Position numbers and translations under genes: made by a program. The notes beneath the pieces are model-generated. The model was given only the letters and a program-made list of their open reading frames with translations. It was not told where the DNA came from and did no database searches. 64,000 nucleotides of DNA from Chrysogorgia sp. JL179-B06 (lineage: Eukaryota > Cnidaria > Anthozoa > Scleralcyonacea > Chrysogorgiidae). This document shows positions 12,291 to 25,591 of this stretch, piece after piece. The stretch's first letter is position 1. The number at the start of each line of letters is the position of its first letter. The stretch lies in assembly GCA_035772405.1 (NCBI GenBank), contig JAYKKM010000498.1:1-64000 (forward strand), in the 5' to 3' direction.

Positions 12291-12724
12291 CTTGCAAAAA
12301 CTGCTAGAAAAAAATAGAAAGAAAGATATGCCCAAGAGAGCGACAAATCATGAGCAATAATAAATTGTTAATGCTTGACAGAAGCCGAGATATTTTATAC
12401 CCACCGGTCAAGACCATCATGCACTGCGGCTTTGATGGATTCTGACGAGAGCATATTTTCCCCAAAATATGATGAAGGTTAGTTTTATGGGCTTTACACA
12501 ACATTGTGGAACAGAGTTGTATATGTTGGACGCTACCTTGTGGGCTTGACAATTTGCCAGGGATGCGGTGGGGACATTTTGCTCTATATTTTTGTTTAGC
12601 GGGGGTTGTGCTTGGTAAAATCAGAAATAAGTAAATGGTTAAAGCAATGATGGTCTGAACGAGGTGAAACTCAATGTGAGTCTGATGCCGGTAAATTTCG
12701 ATCAAAGATACCATGTTATGTTAT

Positions 12725-13693
12725 ACGGAAATAATAATAATAAACTTTAATAAATACTCATGGCAGCAAGTGCTGAATTACGTAGAATTTTACCGGTAAG
12801 TAGTATAACTAGTTATGTAAACACTAATACAATATTATAATTAACTAATGAGCAATCGGACGTGTCACCAGGATCTAAGATTATATGGCTGTTTTATGGT
12901 ATTATTTACATTTAAAATTGACTTCAGTTGGTTCCAGTTATTTTGTTCCTTCTTATAAAGCTAGAGCAGATATCAGTCCTTCGCTGGTGGAGGGTGAGCA
13001 GGTTGGCTTCTTTCAGACATGATTCATAAGATGTTATGTGTGGTTTGAATATAATCTGCATGGCTCTTTGCTGAACTACTTCGATGTTCTCACTCAAATA
13101 GGAAGGAAGCGCAGCCCAAACAGGAACTGCGCATTCCACGATAGGTCTAACTAGACTACAGTATAGGGTGACAAGATCGCTGGTGCTATTAATTAATTGC
13201 CGGATGATATATAGTCGTTTGTAAGCCTTTTTAACAATGTAATCACAATGGGTGGACCATGTAAGATTGCTACTGAAATAAACGCCTAGTAGTTTAAAGC
13301 ATAGAGCAGATTCTACAGGGCTATGGCCAATAAATAGAGGAGTTTGTATGGGAAGGCGATATAGGGTTGAGACCCATGCCTCTTGCACTAGCAACCTGGT
13401 GAATGTCATCCACAAGAAATGGCATTACACTAGGCGAGCATCGAGGAACTATTTCAATTACAGATAGATCTACGTATTTGATTCTGAGATTCCAACCATC
13501 AATCAGAGAATTAACTAAAATGGCAAAAAAGTATTGGACCTAACTTAGTTCCCTGTGGAATGCCTCCATTTATCATTTTAAATTCAGACATTGTGTTGTT
13601 TATTCTTACGCATTGGGAACGCTCTGTTAAGAAAGATCTAACCCATCTACCTATGACCGGGTGTATATCAAGGCGGATCATCTGCCAGGACAT
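12725..13693 (-). mobile_element. LINE fragment, RT fingers to C-terminus
   Basis: Minus-strand frames encode RT motifs: WVRSFLTERSQCVRINN, then NGGIPQGTKLGPILF (RT motif B, PQG), and a C-terminal segment with FKLLGVYFSSNLTWSTH, LVRPIVECAVPVWAALPSYL and VVQQRAMQIIF. The catalytic YVDD region falls at a frame change near 13430-13500. The 3' tail ends in a TTATT-like microsatellite at 12731-12745. It is truncated on its 5' side beside the Harbinger terminal repeat at 13698. Confidence 0.65.
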
Positions 13694-13810
13694 TAGCGAC
13701 CTTAAGATTTCACGACGCGGCTATATTTGCGAAAAAGACTGGGGCGAGGCGCGTCCATGATCAAAAATACCTTAAGATTTGTTTCCATCGACACGAACGT
13801 GTGTTTTAAA

Positions 13811-14960
13811 ATGTCTTCTTTTAAGAAAGCTAGAGATGCTCTTCTTATAGCTTACGATGATTCACTTGTCTATGATGAAGAGTTTGTGGCACTATACGAC
13901 GTTAGTCGTTAGAAGAATCCGGAGTTGCCTTACCATGAATACCCAAGTTTTTGTTTAGAAGAAGTGGATGAAGCTGAATGTGCATAGATTTTCGCATTAA
14001 GAAAAACGAAATTCCAATTCTTGCTGGAGTGCTGGATTTCCAGACAAATTTACATGTCAACAAGGAACAGTTTGTGAAGGTGTGGAAGCGTTATGTATGG
14101 TTCTTCGTCGATTCTCCTACCCGTGTAGATACAGCGATATGCTTCCCCAATTTGGCAGACCAATTCCGGAATTAAGCATGATCACATAATACAGTCGTCG
14201 ACTACATCTACCAGAGACATGGAGAAAAAATAACAAGATGGAATCACCAACTACTTAGCCCTGGATCTCTCCGGCTGTATGCTGATGCAGTACACCGCAA
14301 AGGATCTGCTTTGGAAAACTGCTTTGGTTTTGTTGATGAGACTGAGGCAAATTCTGTCGACCAGATCAGATGCAAAGAGCCGTTTACAATGGCCACAAGA
14401 GGGTGCATGCCTTAAAATTTCAATCTGTCACTCTACCTAATGGTATCATTGCCAACATGTTTGGGCCTATAGGTATGTAAAAAGTGTGAATCAAAAGTAA
14501 CTGCGCTTGCTTATTAACATTTAACTTCTCAACAAATCTGTTCTTCTATATATTTTATAATTAAAATACTTTGTTATTAACTTTGTTATAGACTTTGTTA
14601 TTAACATTTTTAGAGGGGAAGAGGCATGATGCTGCAATGTTGGTAGACTCAGGGCTACTATACGACTTGGAGCAATATCATTTTGCAATGGACAGTGCTT
14701 GTATGGCGATCCGGGCTTATCCTTTGCGAGTGCACCTACAAGCGCCATTTAGAAACCGACAGTTAACACCAGCTATGGAAGAGTTCAACAAGTCTATGAG
14801 TGTCAGTAGAGTGGATCTTTGGGGATATTATTAACTACTTTAAATTCCTTGACTTTAAAAAGAACTTGAAAATTGGTTTAAGCAGCGTTGACAAGATGTA
14901 TATTGTGGGCTGCCCTCTTGAGGAATGCTCTTACCTGCCTACAGTCCAACTCTACTTCAG
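13811..14960 (+). pseudogene. Harbinger DDE transposase, degraded
   Basis: Several frames together give a PIF/Harbinger nuclease: an N-terminal stretch (YDEEFVALYDV), then LEEVDEAEC, RWNHQLLSPGSLRLYADAV, NCFGFVDET (first catalytic Asp), LPNGIIANMFGP-like residues, GKRHDAAMLVDSGLLYDLEQ (second Asp region), AYPLRVHLQAPFRNRQLTP and FKFLDFKKNLKIGLSSVDKM. A GT-AG intron at 14473-14613 (GTATGT to TTTTAG) splits the gene just before GKRHDAAM. At least three stops or frameshifts break it. The protein would cut and paste the element together with its Myb-like partner. Confidence 0.65.
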
Positions 14961-15776
14961 GTTGTTTTGAATTGGAACCTCCTACTCTTCAACATTTAAT
15001 TGTATTGCATTGTTTAAGAATGATCAAATAGAAGATGGCAGCCCATGTTTATATAGCCTGATGCAAACACCAGAGTGAGTTGGGAGAATTCAAAAGATTA
15101 ATTATGTGAACCCGAGGTAAGGGTTTACAGAAATGCTTTTGAACTCATTCAAGTGTTTGCATCAGGTCATAAACACAGAGCATCCATTTTCTATTTTATG
15201 AAATGAGACTAAGGAATGTGCCATGATGTCACCATGGTTGTATATAAACATGGTAATTGACCAATCACAGCATGTGTGTGATGCAATCTATAAAATAAAT
15301 TATTATTAGAAGTCTGTAGCACAAAGGCATGGTATATGGACTAGTTGGCCAAACCACATAGGTGTTTCAAATAATTATTTGAGAAAAACAATCATTAATA
15401 ACATTACAGTATATAGAATATGTAAAATTATATAACCAGAACAGTATTAATTTACTTTATTCTGGAAACTGCTAATCAATACAGCTCAAACTCTTTAATA
15501 TTAGCATGCATAATAAATATTAACTTCAAATAAACCTTTTTGATGCAGACATGATTCAGCAAATGTAAATGCCCTCATATATACATCACATGCATGTGTG
15601 TGATATATGTCTAGCATGTAAAAATATATAGTTGGAAGATGGCATATGTTTGCTGAATCATCTCTACAGCAAAACAATTGTTGTAAAATATTCCTGCATA
15701 AATAACACATACTTTTTAAAACTTAAAAAACAGTTGAAAATATTAGGTGGCTATCTTAGCCCTTAGACTTATTCGT

Positions 15777-16340
15777 CTACAAGTTTAGCCAAAAGAGCCC
15801 ATCAATGCCTGTCCTTGCTGTTGCTGTTGCTGCTGCTGCACGAGCATCATTTGGCTTGCTTGAAATTGTTGACTTTGTTGTTTTTGCATTTCCAACATGT
15901 TCATTGTTTTCTTTATCCATTGCCACCCGTTCTCTTTCCAACCTCAAACTTTCTTCTTTTAGCAACCTTTCACTTTCGCCCTTTTCCTTTAAAATACTGT
16001 AATGTAGAATCACCGCCCTTTCTCACTTTGCATTTCCTTCCACCTTGTTGATCTACATTCATTTTCTTTGTTTCTGCTAAATTTTCCATCGCCCTTTTTC
16101 TTTGTCTGCTTCCACTTTTCTCTTAACCTCTGCACCAGCCTCTGCAGCAAGTGTTTCAGATGCCTCTTCGCGAGCATTTATCTCCTCCAAAATTGCATCT
16201 AGTTCTGTTTGCTCTGGGGAAATCCCACTTGCATTCTTTTCCTTACGGTATTTTTTCCTGAATTGTAAAAGCAATTTCCTGAATCTAACAGCACGTTGGT
16301 CAACCGAAAAGATGGAAAGTCTTGATGCTCAAGTTGTTTG
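15777..16340 (-). pseudogene. Harbinger partner protein (Myb/SANT-associated) C-terminal part
   Basis: Minus-strand frames encode a charged helical protein: LLQFRKKYRKEKNASG, ELDAILEEINAREEASETL, then RLLKEESLRLERERVAMDKE and an Ala/Thr-rich end. Harbinger elements carry a second gene for a Myb/SANT-like protein that imports the transposase and binds the element ends. The Myb domain itself is not clear, and a frame change lies near 16060. The call rests on position and composition. Confidence 0.4.
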
Positions 16341-16909
16341 GAATTGCCCTCGCTTTCGATCGACTTCTTTTTAGTCTCAAAAAGTTTGGGAAAGTAAAAC
16401 TTCCTTGCAGAACTCTACATCATGCTGTATTGTCCATTTCATAACAAAGCAGGTTCTACAAAACAAACAAATTACCTTTAAATTATTGTGAATACATTAC
16501 ACTATCTGAGATAATTTTTGAGGTCAGTATTTATTGTGGCAAATACTGACAGCATACGGTGATTAGTCAACACAGGTTTTGATGTTGAAGCCATGTTTAA
16601 CTGATCTTGTTGATAAAACTATAAAAACCATAAAATCTGCAAGCATTGAGGTCATTTGATCAAGGAAAGATCCATACAATAACATTTTAACAAATAGTGG
16701 ACATATAAGTGAAAAAACACGAAGAAACTCACCGTTTAAAGCGTTGGACGTAAACAAATCCAAAGGTAATCTACGACGACGCGAAAAATATGCTAAAACA
16801 CGGCGTTGCAGACCTCACGACGCGTTTCAAAGACGCCCGCGCATGCTCAGTTTTGCTAACATCACTTCCGGTCGCGTCGTACATGAGCGCGTCGTCAAAT
16901 CTTAAGGTC

Positions 16910-17940
16910 CCTAATAATGACGAACGAACGCGATTTAGTTTCATATAATCTTTTTAATAATTTTCCGTTTCTTGTCTCAACAACATTATTCACGTTGTCT
17001 GAAAACATTCCCGCATCTCCCCCCGGAGGGTGACGTTAATGCACTGGGGTAACAAACTTGGAGTTAAGGCATGCAAATTAATAATAACACATTTAATGTA
17101 CTGTCTGCAACATACATAATAGGTTTAAACTATTGACATGTTATGTGTTATATAAAAATATAACTGCTCTGGGACTAGGGGTCTATTAGAAACCTCACTT
17201 TAATGAAAAACTGAATAGTATGGAAGATTAATACCTGGTTCGTCTTCAGGGGTTGTGAAACCAAACACTGAAAAAATTGCGATAGGTCAGTAATATGTAG
17301 CCTGTAGCATAAACAGATATACATGACTTGTGCAGTTGCAGGTGACAACAAAATGATGTGGAAAGGGGCAAAAGGATGCCAAAAATATCCACCAATATTT
17401 GAATCGTGTTGTAATAACGAATTGAAACAGAGAATTGTAATATTGTTCAACTGAAAAAATCCCGGTTGTAACAAAATTGCCGAAGAGTGGGTATCAAACT
17501 GAACAGAAACAGAGCATGTCACTGCATGCATTAATAATAATTATATCTGTAAATAAATTTGTGTCGTTCAAAACATGTCCACTGCAGTAGAATGGAATAA
17601 CGAACACTCAGTGTTACCGAGGCCTGGTGAGACCAACGATGAAAAACGACTTTATCGTGTTTATATTTACTATAAGCCAACAGATAAAATGGAACCGCTT
17701 CGCAGGTAATTGTTTTCTTCGCCAGAAACATTCAATTCGTCAAGGAAGAATCTATCAGTCAACGACTGTATCCCTAACGAGTGTATCCCTAAAGTTCTGG
17801 CCTGGCGGAGCGGCTACTCTTCGTTGGCCAACATTAACATGCTCGAATGTCATGGCATTCAATTGTTTCACTAAACCGCTAATTGCAGGTAAGATAACAC
17901 CAGATATTGTTCTGGACTGCAAACTGAAAAGAACAGTGGC
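16910..17940. other. No recognisable gene (about 1 kb)
   Basis: Only short ORFs with no known domain. The sequence between the Harbinger right end and the ZBED-like hAT probably includes untranslated DNA of the latter, but no terminal repeat could be identified. Confidence 0.4.
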
Positions 17941-17944
17941 TCCA

Positions 17945-19550
17945 CCTTCCTAAGAACAGGCACGATTTCCTCAGCAAGTTTCCAAGATTCGGCAGACATG
18001 TCTAAGACCCAGGGCTTCTTGTGGTTTGGTCAAAGATTGGTCGGACAGCACCGCGACAACTTGCCAATTCCACAGCGACAGACGCTCCAACATGTAAAAT
18101 GTTGAGTTCCACCTGGTAGACACATCCTGGATCAAACCCTTGGCATGATGTTCTGATGGCAGAATCTCTTTCACTTTGGCACGAAGGCCATTGGTTGCCA
18201 GACTGGATATTTTAAAGTGTCCCACTAACTTCCTGGCAGCAGCAACCATCGTTTCGAAGGGTTGTCGACTCCTTTCTTCATAGCATCTCCAATGCATAAG
18301 TTGAGACTTATGCACAGCACAACCGATATTGAAAGCCTTCGGTCTATCCTATGTGCCATCGATCATGTTACCAGCGAGACATATATTTGCGGCGTTATCA
18401 TGTATACAGACAAACACGCGATGTTCAAGGCCAAATTCGACCATGGTATCATTGGATCTCGGCAGCCAAATTAACTCCTGTATGACGATCAACGCTGGCT
18501 CTTGTCGGAGGACTTTACAGTTCATTCCCCATCTACGAAGAAAGTGCACTGAACAAAATAAGATAATTAGCACAGCAAACAGGTGGTGAAGTAGTGAACG
18601 TTTGGAACAAATTACAAGAAATTACAAGGGCATGGAAAACTGGTGCAGCCATCAGTCGTAATCGAGACGTCGGAGTCGATGTTTACCTTCTCCAGTTCAC
18701 TCTTAGAGTTTTTATGCCGTTAGTGTGACAAGGCATGATCAGTTCACAGATTGTTTCTCTTTTCGGGATTTGGCAGGTTGGCCACGCATGTTTAATGAGG
18801 TCACGGAACCCAGCATCTTTGACAATGCTAAATGGATGCAGATCTTTAACACAGACGTTTACAATATGCTCTGTGATGGCTTTTGCTTTGGCTCCAGATG
18901 GGTCAATTTTCTTTTGGAAAAAAGCTTGAAACTGACGGACTGCCAGTACTTGTTGATGCGCCTGGTTGATAAACTGTAGAGTGGCGTCTATTAAGATGTT
19001 CGCGAAGATTTGTTGTGTGGCCGTGATGTCGAATTATTGCGTCGCACACAGCGCATGTCGCTGTTGTTTCATTCTTGTCAACGAAATGTTTCCAGACATC
19101 ACTCCGACTTCGAGACACGAAGGACAGACCGCAGTGGCAAAGCGTTAAAAGCTATGTTACAAAGCGCAAGTTGAGTGCCTTTCTAAGTTATCAAATTTTA
19201 AAACTTGTAAAAGCGTTTTCAGTTTAGTTTCAAGCTAAGTTTGCACGACTTTGACTTGACCCGTGAACTTCACCCGCTATTGTCTATTGCTATGCAAGTA
19301 ATAATTCATCCTGATTGGCCCATCTCTAATTGACAGCCAATGAAGCGCGAGTACTAAGAGAGAGGACAACTTCCTTAGAGACAAAGAATCAAAACAAGTC
19401 ATGTTTCATATTTGATATACTTTAACGCGATGAATTTCACAGCGACAATTGCATCATTCCGGTATCATGCTGTGTGCTGTTGTTTTCGATGATCCGATTG
19501 TCATTAAATATAATCGATTGTCTAAAAAATTTAATCGGGCGCAGCTCTAG
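17945..19550 (-). mobile_element. hAT transposon, ZBED-like, degraded
   Basis: Read from 19118 downward, a BED zinc finger comes first (SDVWKHFVDKNETTATCAVC, then HTTNLREHLNRRH). Next are QKKIDPSGAKAKAITEHIV, KDLHPFSIVKDAGFRDLI, SDVSITTDGC, VFVCIHDNAANICLAGNM, and ARKLVGHFKISS...DVSTRWNSTFYMLERL. This is the order of a ZBED1-type hAT transposase, lacking the C-terminal dimerisation domain and broken by stops near 18640 and 18720. The 5' end probably lies at about 19548, where CTAGAGCTGCGCCCGATT on the minus strand resembles a hAT terminal repeat. Confidence 0.65.
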
Positions 19551-20250
19551 CTGTAACAGCAGCTATTTTACTCCTGGGTAAGTCACTCGCTAATATATAG
19601 TTAGAGGTCAAGTCATTTGAACGTTGGTTTTAAATTTATATCTAAGTAATTTCGAATTATCCCAAACTTCTTGAGTCAGGTTGAATTAGGTTGTGTAAAT
19701 AAAGCTTTTATAAAATAAAACTAAGAAATGTACCGAGACTTCATAACATGGTGTTTGTATAGCCTGCGCAAATACAGCAAATCACAACATGTGTAGGACA
19801 CGGCAATTTTATTATGATTTGAAGGTTATTCAAACTGCTAATCAATTGTTACACAACGCTACATTCTTCCTTTTGATAACAGTATACCCAAAAGCTTTCC
19901 AATAAACTTGAAGGACGTTCGTTTGCGCCAAGGAATTAAGATGTCTATAAACCAATTAAAAACTGAAGACTACAATTTGCCCCCTATATGGTAATCATTT
20001 CGACAATCCGTGGTCATGGCCCACGGACTTCACACTTCTGGGTATGCCTTCATGCAGAAAAAGGTAGTACTGTTTATATGTATGTGTACTGAAGTATAAG
20101 CTACAGTGTATATATCAAAGCTTTCCATTTCGTTCACTTGTGTGGGACATTTATTTGACTTGAGTCCAAACTTTTGCTGCTTGTTTAAGCTGTTGTCACT
20201 TTCTTCTCATTACTTTAATGACATATTCTACTTTCTCGATAAGCCGCTGC
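19551..20250. other. No recognisable gene (about 0.7 kb)
   Basis: AT-rich DNA with only chance ORFs between the hAT and the degenerate RT. Nothing could be supported. Confidence 0.4.
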
Positions 20251-20254
20251 TTGT

Positions 20255-21170
20255 AATGTTACGAAATGGAAAAAACAACATACGACAAACTACTCCACAA
20301 TAATTTCACTAAATCTTTTAAGAAAACTGGCAGTGAAACTTACAACGAAATAAACCAAGAAGCTATACAGATTGTATTCAAACTAGGCATCCAAGATAGC
20401 TACATCCCTACGACAAGAAACAAGCCTTCATCACTTTAAAAGACCATAAAGAAAATTTCGTAAACGCACCAAAATGTAGGTTGATCAACCAATCTAAAAG
20501 TATACTCGGATGTGCTAGCAAGCAAATACTAGAAGGAATAAACATGGAAACAATAGAAATAAACCCAAGTGCACCAATGTAGGAACTCCAGAAGCGTGGT
20601 TGACTGGTTTAACACCTTGAAAAACAAAGAATGGAAAACAAAGAATCCTGTACGTTCACACAATTTGACATAGTCGATTTCTACCATTTATTACAAGAGT
20701 TGATAACCAGAGCTATAAATTTCGCAAAATAATTCACAGTAATTAACCTGGAAGGTTTGGAAATAATAATGCATGCAAGAAAATCGCTGTTGTTTGACAA
20801 GAAAATGGCATGGGTGAAGAAGGAAGTGGGACCACATTTGATGTCACCATGGGAAGCTATGATGGAGCATAAGTTTGTGAGCTGGTCGGCCTTTACGTTC
20901 TGTCAATATATTGTCGTTCAATGTATCAAGAATCGGAGATCAGTCTATACTGTGATGATGGATTAGTCGTTTTTTCGTAACACCAGCAGCCAATCCGACC
21001 GAATCAGGAAAGGATCATCAATGTTTCAACGATATAGGACTTAGCATAACGATCCAAGTAAACTTAAAAGAAGTTAATTTCCTAGATGTGTCATTCAACC
21101 TCGAAACCGGTTACTACAGGCCTTACAAGAAACCCAATTAACAACAGTCCTTTCTACATTAACACCAACT
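20255..21170 (+). pseudogene. Degenerate reverse transcriptase (Penelope-like or related)
   Basis: Plus-strand frames show [45 protein letters not shown] (first catalytic Asp region), HARKSLLFDKKMAWVKKE, then SLYCDDGLVVF at about 20945 (the catalytic DD box) and VNFLDVSFNLETGYYRPYKKPN. The motif order is that of a reverse transcriptase group common in cnidarians, perhaps Penelope-like. Many stops and frameshifts make this a relic. The exact family is uncertain. Confidence 0.5.
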
Positions 21171-21563
21171 CAAATTGGCAAGAGAATATGCACTTTTTTC
21201 TTGCTTGGCCTTGGGAAGAAGTTTGGCCTTTTGGCCTCTTATCACTTGAAAGCAGTCGTTAAGAAATTTATTGACTTTAATTGTAAAAATAACTTAATTG
21301 TATGGTAAATGATGTAGGAGGTTCATTTGTAATGTAAATTTCTGAGGATAATCATATGGGATAATCTAGTTGTGTTTTAGCCAATCACAGATCATAAAAT
21401 TCAGCAATTGTAATGCCGATAAACTAACCAATCACGAATGAATAAGCACTGCTTCCTCAGAGGTCCGCCTCAGCAGGCTAGTTATATAAGCGATTCAGGC
21501 GGTATGATCATAAATATTGATGAGAGTTTTGCATTATAACATATTCATACTCATGGCGTCAAA

Positions 21564-23300
21564 ATGAAGGGAGCATACGATAGTGGGAGAAAGTACAATA
21601 GAACGTGCGAAAGTAAATTCACGTGGGTCACAAAAGCTTTGGACGCCGGTGAAGATACTTTTTGTAAGCTTTGTCTTGCCACGATGAAACCTAAACAATC
21701 CAATTTAACGAAACACGAAAAAAGACAAACACATGCAGCGCGTCAAACTTTCTACTACAATGAAGCCCATCCAAGTCATAACATGCCCGAAGGTTGCGGA
21801 CAAAGTAAAGGTCGCAGAAATTGAGCTAGCCGTCACAATGGCATGTCATTCGGCACTTTTGACTATGGATCATCTCGGAGAGGTAATCGCGTGCAATGCG
21901 AAAGGAAGCAAACTTGAGAACATTAGATTGCACAGAAGGAAGTGCACAAAAATTTTGACAAATGTTGTCAGTCTGTCCAGCACTGAAGGAAGAGTTGATC
22001 GCTGATGTCCAGGGAAAGAAGTTCTCCTTGATTGTCGATGAAACAACCGATGTTTCTACTGCAAAACAGCTCTGCGTTATCGTACGGTATTACAGCGAAG
22101 CCGAGAAGAAGATCCTCACAGCGTTTGTTGACCCAATTCCAGTTATCCACACTTGTGCCAACGACCTTTTTAATGCCATCAGAGATTGCCTTGGCGAAAT
22201 TAACCTCGAATTGGTAGACTGTGTTGGCTACGCTAGTGATGGTGCCTCGGTGAATGGTCGGTGAACATGATTCAGTTTGGACAACTACAGCTGCTGTTGC
22301 TCCACATTGCATCAAGATGACGTGCATCTGCCATTCCTTGTCCTTGTGTGTTCAGCATGCGTTTGAGAAGCTTCCCTCGAGTCTTGGATTCCTTCTGGCA
22401 GAAATTTCCAAGTGGTTCTCAAAAAGCACTGTAAGAAGAGAAGCATACAAGACGCTTTACGAGGTGATAGTCCCGATGATGACCAAAAGGCACCGTTTGA
22501 GATGTATTCCACAAGGTCGCTGGTGAGAGGTTATCTTCCGTATTCTCATGAATTGGAATGAGTTGAAAGCCTGCTTCATGACAGCACAACCAGCAAGTAT
22601 GCAAAATGCACGTTACAAGGCACAGCTTCTTCTGGACATGCTCAAAGATCCGATCATGTATCTATATTTCCACTTCGTTTCACCTCTAGTCACAGAGTTC
22701 GATAGGGTGAATGCATTTTTCCAGGCTACAGATGCTGATCCAGAAGAAATGTACGCGGAGTTGAATTCACACAAGAAAAGTATGTGAAGAAAAACCATTT
22801 GCCATTGAGAAGTTTGATTTTGGTGGGAAATTTGAGTTCGAAGCCACGAAATATATCTCTTCCCAACAAAACAAAGCGGCTGCTGAGGCTAACGTTGATG
22901 AACTGAAAAACGGTGTCTAAACTTTCCTCTGGAAGCTGTAAGTCAAGTGGAGAAACTCTACCTGATGCCCGCAATATCTTCAAAGGTCTAAGCGCCCTTC
23001 ACCGAACTAAAGTACTTAATGCAACGACAAGAGTTCCGTTCAGTCAGCTGCCGCTTCCTCATTTACGAGAAGAGAAAGCCAACGTGATCGAGGAGCAGTA
23101 TAGAAAGATTGTGCACCGTGACTGGAAGGAGGAACCAATTTTCAATGGCACCATACCTGAAACAACGGTTGCGTTTTGGTCTCGGATCGTTCAGTTTCAA
23201 ACTTCTCTCGGGGACAAGCCCGTTCGAAGAATTAGCAATGTATGCCCTGAACTGTCTGGACCAATCCTGTAAGCAATGCAGTGGTGGAAAGAGTCGGGAC
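21564..23300 (+). mobile_element. hAT transposase, second copy, degraded
   Basis: Starts at an ATG (21564) with a BED-like finger (KFTWVTKALDAG, FCKLCLATMKPKQSNLTKHE). It continues in other frames with FSLIVDETTDVSTAKQLCV (first catalytic Asp), GYASDGASVNG (second), CHSLSLCVQHAFEKLPSSL, then DDPEEMYAELNS-like residues, and ends with NVCPELSGPIL and SNAVVERVG, the start of the hAT dimerisation domain. At least four frame changes break it. The ZBED/SCAND3-like subgroup differs from the hAT at 18-19 kb. No terminal repeats were identified. Confidence 0.65.
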
Positions 23301-23935
23301 ATAAAGACTGACAAAATATTCATATTTCTCTGTTTAAAGTTTTGTCTTATCATTAAATATTTTAACATCCAGTTGTTTGTTAAGTTATCTTTTCCCCTTA
23401 TTTTTCGAGTATAATGCCCCGGATTCGGTGCACCTGTTGCTTCAGTTCCGGTGCGGTGCTCTTTTTTGCTGACTGCTCAACCGAGGAATCGAAAAGCCCT
23501 GCGTAGTGGGTACAAGCTTGCAATATGGCTTCTTTTGAAAAAATAGCAGTTTGGCCTCCAAACCAGACTTTTTTTGCATGTAAATGAAAGTTTAAAAGTG
23601 GACAGGTATTCTATAATCCGTACATTATTCTGCTCCAACTTTAATGACCTCTATGGACAATTTTCAAATGGAGATCTACTACATGATATTATTTCTACTT
23701 TCATTCTTTAATTTAAGTGGATCGGAATAGTGTAAAAAGGAACGTAGCTTTACAGGATAATGCATTTCCATGCCCTCACCATGCCTGTCAAGTATCTGAT
23801 CCCATCCTTCACCAAAATATTCAAGAGTCTCAAGTGCTTGTCAGCGTCCCAAGTATGTACCCTTGGGCCGAGAACAGTACCTTAAACATTCCTCTTGACA
23901 TTTAAAGTAACTGTTTTTTCTCCGGTTATGCCTAA

Positions 23936-24471
23936 AGTGCCACTACGATGAAAATTCACCCCCGTCTTTTAGATTTTCTTCAGCATAGAATAGTATTTCA
24001 GGGTCGAAAGTGATCATCGATGTCAAAAAAAATTAAAAAATGGTATTTTGAAGTAAGTATTTTGAGCTCTGAAAATCACTTATTTAGCCCACCATTACTA
24101 AAAACGTGTTCCAAGTGAGTATGCAATTTCAAAAAGGTAATATTGATTGTGACGGTTATTTGTTTTCGAGTCTTTTTCGAGAAGTAGATGAAATGTTCAG
24201 CCTTTCAGATGAAGAATTTGAAAAAACTACCTTGATTTACATGAAGAATTAGCCATGTGGAGTCTTTGCGTCGAGAATCTGACGTCACTTCGTTACGCTG
24301 GTCAGAACATGAACGATTAATGGCGGACATAACAACTCCAGATTCTGAGTAAGAAAAATAATACTTGCCATCGTCGAATCGCAAAACGGTTTCGACCGAG
24401 TAATATTTAGAAGCTCTGCTTTATAAATAAGTAAAAATATCGATAGGTAAAAATTTGATCGTAGTGGCACT
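23936..24471. mobile_element. TTAA-flanked MITE, about 536 bp
   Basis: Begins AGTGCCACTACGATGAAAATT and ends with the complementary ...TTTGATCGTAGTGGCACT. The right flank is TTAA and the left is CTAA, one base from a TTAA duplication. No coding capacity. TTAA duplications are characteristic of piggyBac-type elements, so this is probably a non-autonomous relative. It shares the AGTGCC terminus with the element at 25592. Confidence 0.65.
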
Positions 24472-25040
24472 TTAAGACACTGAATTATTCGACACTCAAT
24501 TATTCGTAAACATTGAATAAAACATATACTAAACACAGCAAACTACTTAATGTTACTTACATTTGGTACAGCTTTCTCACCAGTCAGATGTTCAATGGCA
24601 AACCGTGAGCCACCGTGAGCCGTGGTTTTCGATAATAATTGTCCGTGAAACGAGATTAAGTACTGAATTTATCGTGAAACGTGATTTAGCTTTACGTAAT
24701 TTATAATTTATAACATAAGTTTGATTTGTTCTGATTTGTGAGACCCATCTTCCTAATTTTTTTATGCTATCGCTCGTGCATATGACTAATCAAGACCAAT
24801 CTCCTGAGCCATCGATCCTTTTGGTCAGCATTGCCATTTATGGTCATTTATATGAATTTATGATGACTATGATCAATCATGGTGGAGACAAGTGCTGGAC
24901 AGTCTGCTTGGTTTTTTTAATGTGCAGTTCTACACAAAATGTACTGTTCTTAATCAATTTGTGCAACTCTAAAAAAATTAAATGGAATACATATAGCTTC
25001 AATAATAAAAGCAGAATATTTATTTTCTCATAAAACTTAA

Positions 25041-25358
25041 AGGTGCCGTCCAGTCCATTCTGCGCATGTGCACGTTTCTGTTTACATCGTTTGTTTACAT
25101 TGCATTATATAAACATTGAACATAAGTATTGCGGATTTGTTTTCTACGCTTCAACTTTTCCACCTAAAAAGCGTGTTATAAGAAGCTGTTTAGTTTCTAA
25201 ATGTGGATAATATATCAAACTACCACTTGCGCCTTTGCCACCTTTGTTGAATAATCGCTTTCGAACTGTCACAAATCTATTCTGTTGAAGTTTGTTGACA
25301 TATGGGGACCCGCAAGTTTGAAATATCACACATGCGCAGAATGCACTGGACAGCACCT
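25041..25358. mobile_element. TTAA-flanked MITE, about 318 bp
   Basis: Left end AGGTGCCGTCCAGTCCATTC and right end complementary (GAATGCACTGGACAGCACCT), with TTAA at 25037-25040 and 25359-25362. The inverted repeat extends through TGCGCATGTG, over 30 bp. No coding capacity. It belongs to the same TTAA-targeting group as its neighbours but differs in terminal sequence. Confidence 0.75.
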
Positions 25359-25591
25359 TTAACAATAGTTGTTGTTGACAACTTTCTTTACTTAACAATA
25401 ACTAAACATTTTCTCTTTTTCTTCGCCGGTATCTGTTCTTCTTGACAATCTGTCAACTTCTGGTCGAATTTCGAAGCTTTCTATTTATACTTTAACTTTT
25501 ACTTCGTAGCACCAATTGAATTGAACCTTATTCTAATAAATAATTAATAACAATTGAATTAATACTGTATCATTCTAACAACCATCATTAA

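Larger units (their letters stand above)
13698..16909. mobile_element. PIF/Harbinger DNA transposon (about 3.2 kb)
   Basis: Ends are 22-bp inverted repeats, GACCTTAAGATTT-ACGACGCG at 13698-13719 and its complement at 16888-16909, differing at one base. Inside are a DDE transposase on the plus strand and a charged partner protein on the minus strand, the two-gene layout typical of PIF/Harbinger. Flanking bases are TTA on the left and TAA on the right, so an exact TWA target duplication is not preserved. A perfect 14-bp inverted repeat (15056-15069 and 15158-15171) lies within. Internal stops suggest an inactive copy. Confidence 0.7.

Noticed and set aside
15056..15171. Perfect 14-bp inverted repeat inside the Harbinger as a separate MITE
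   Set aside because: No target duplication or element boundary could be defined; reported only within the Harbinger entry.
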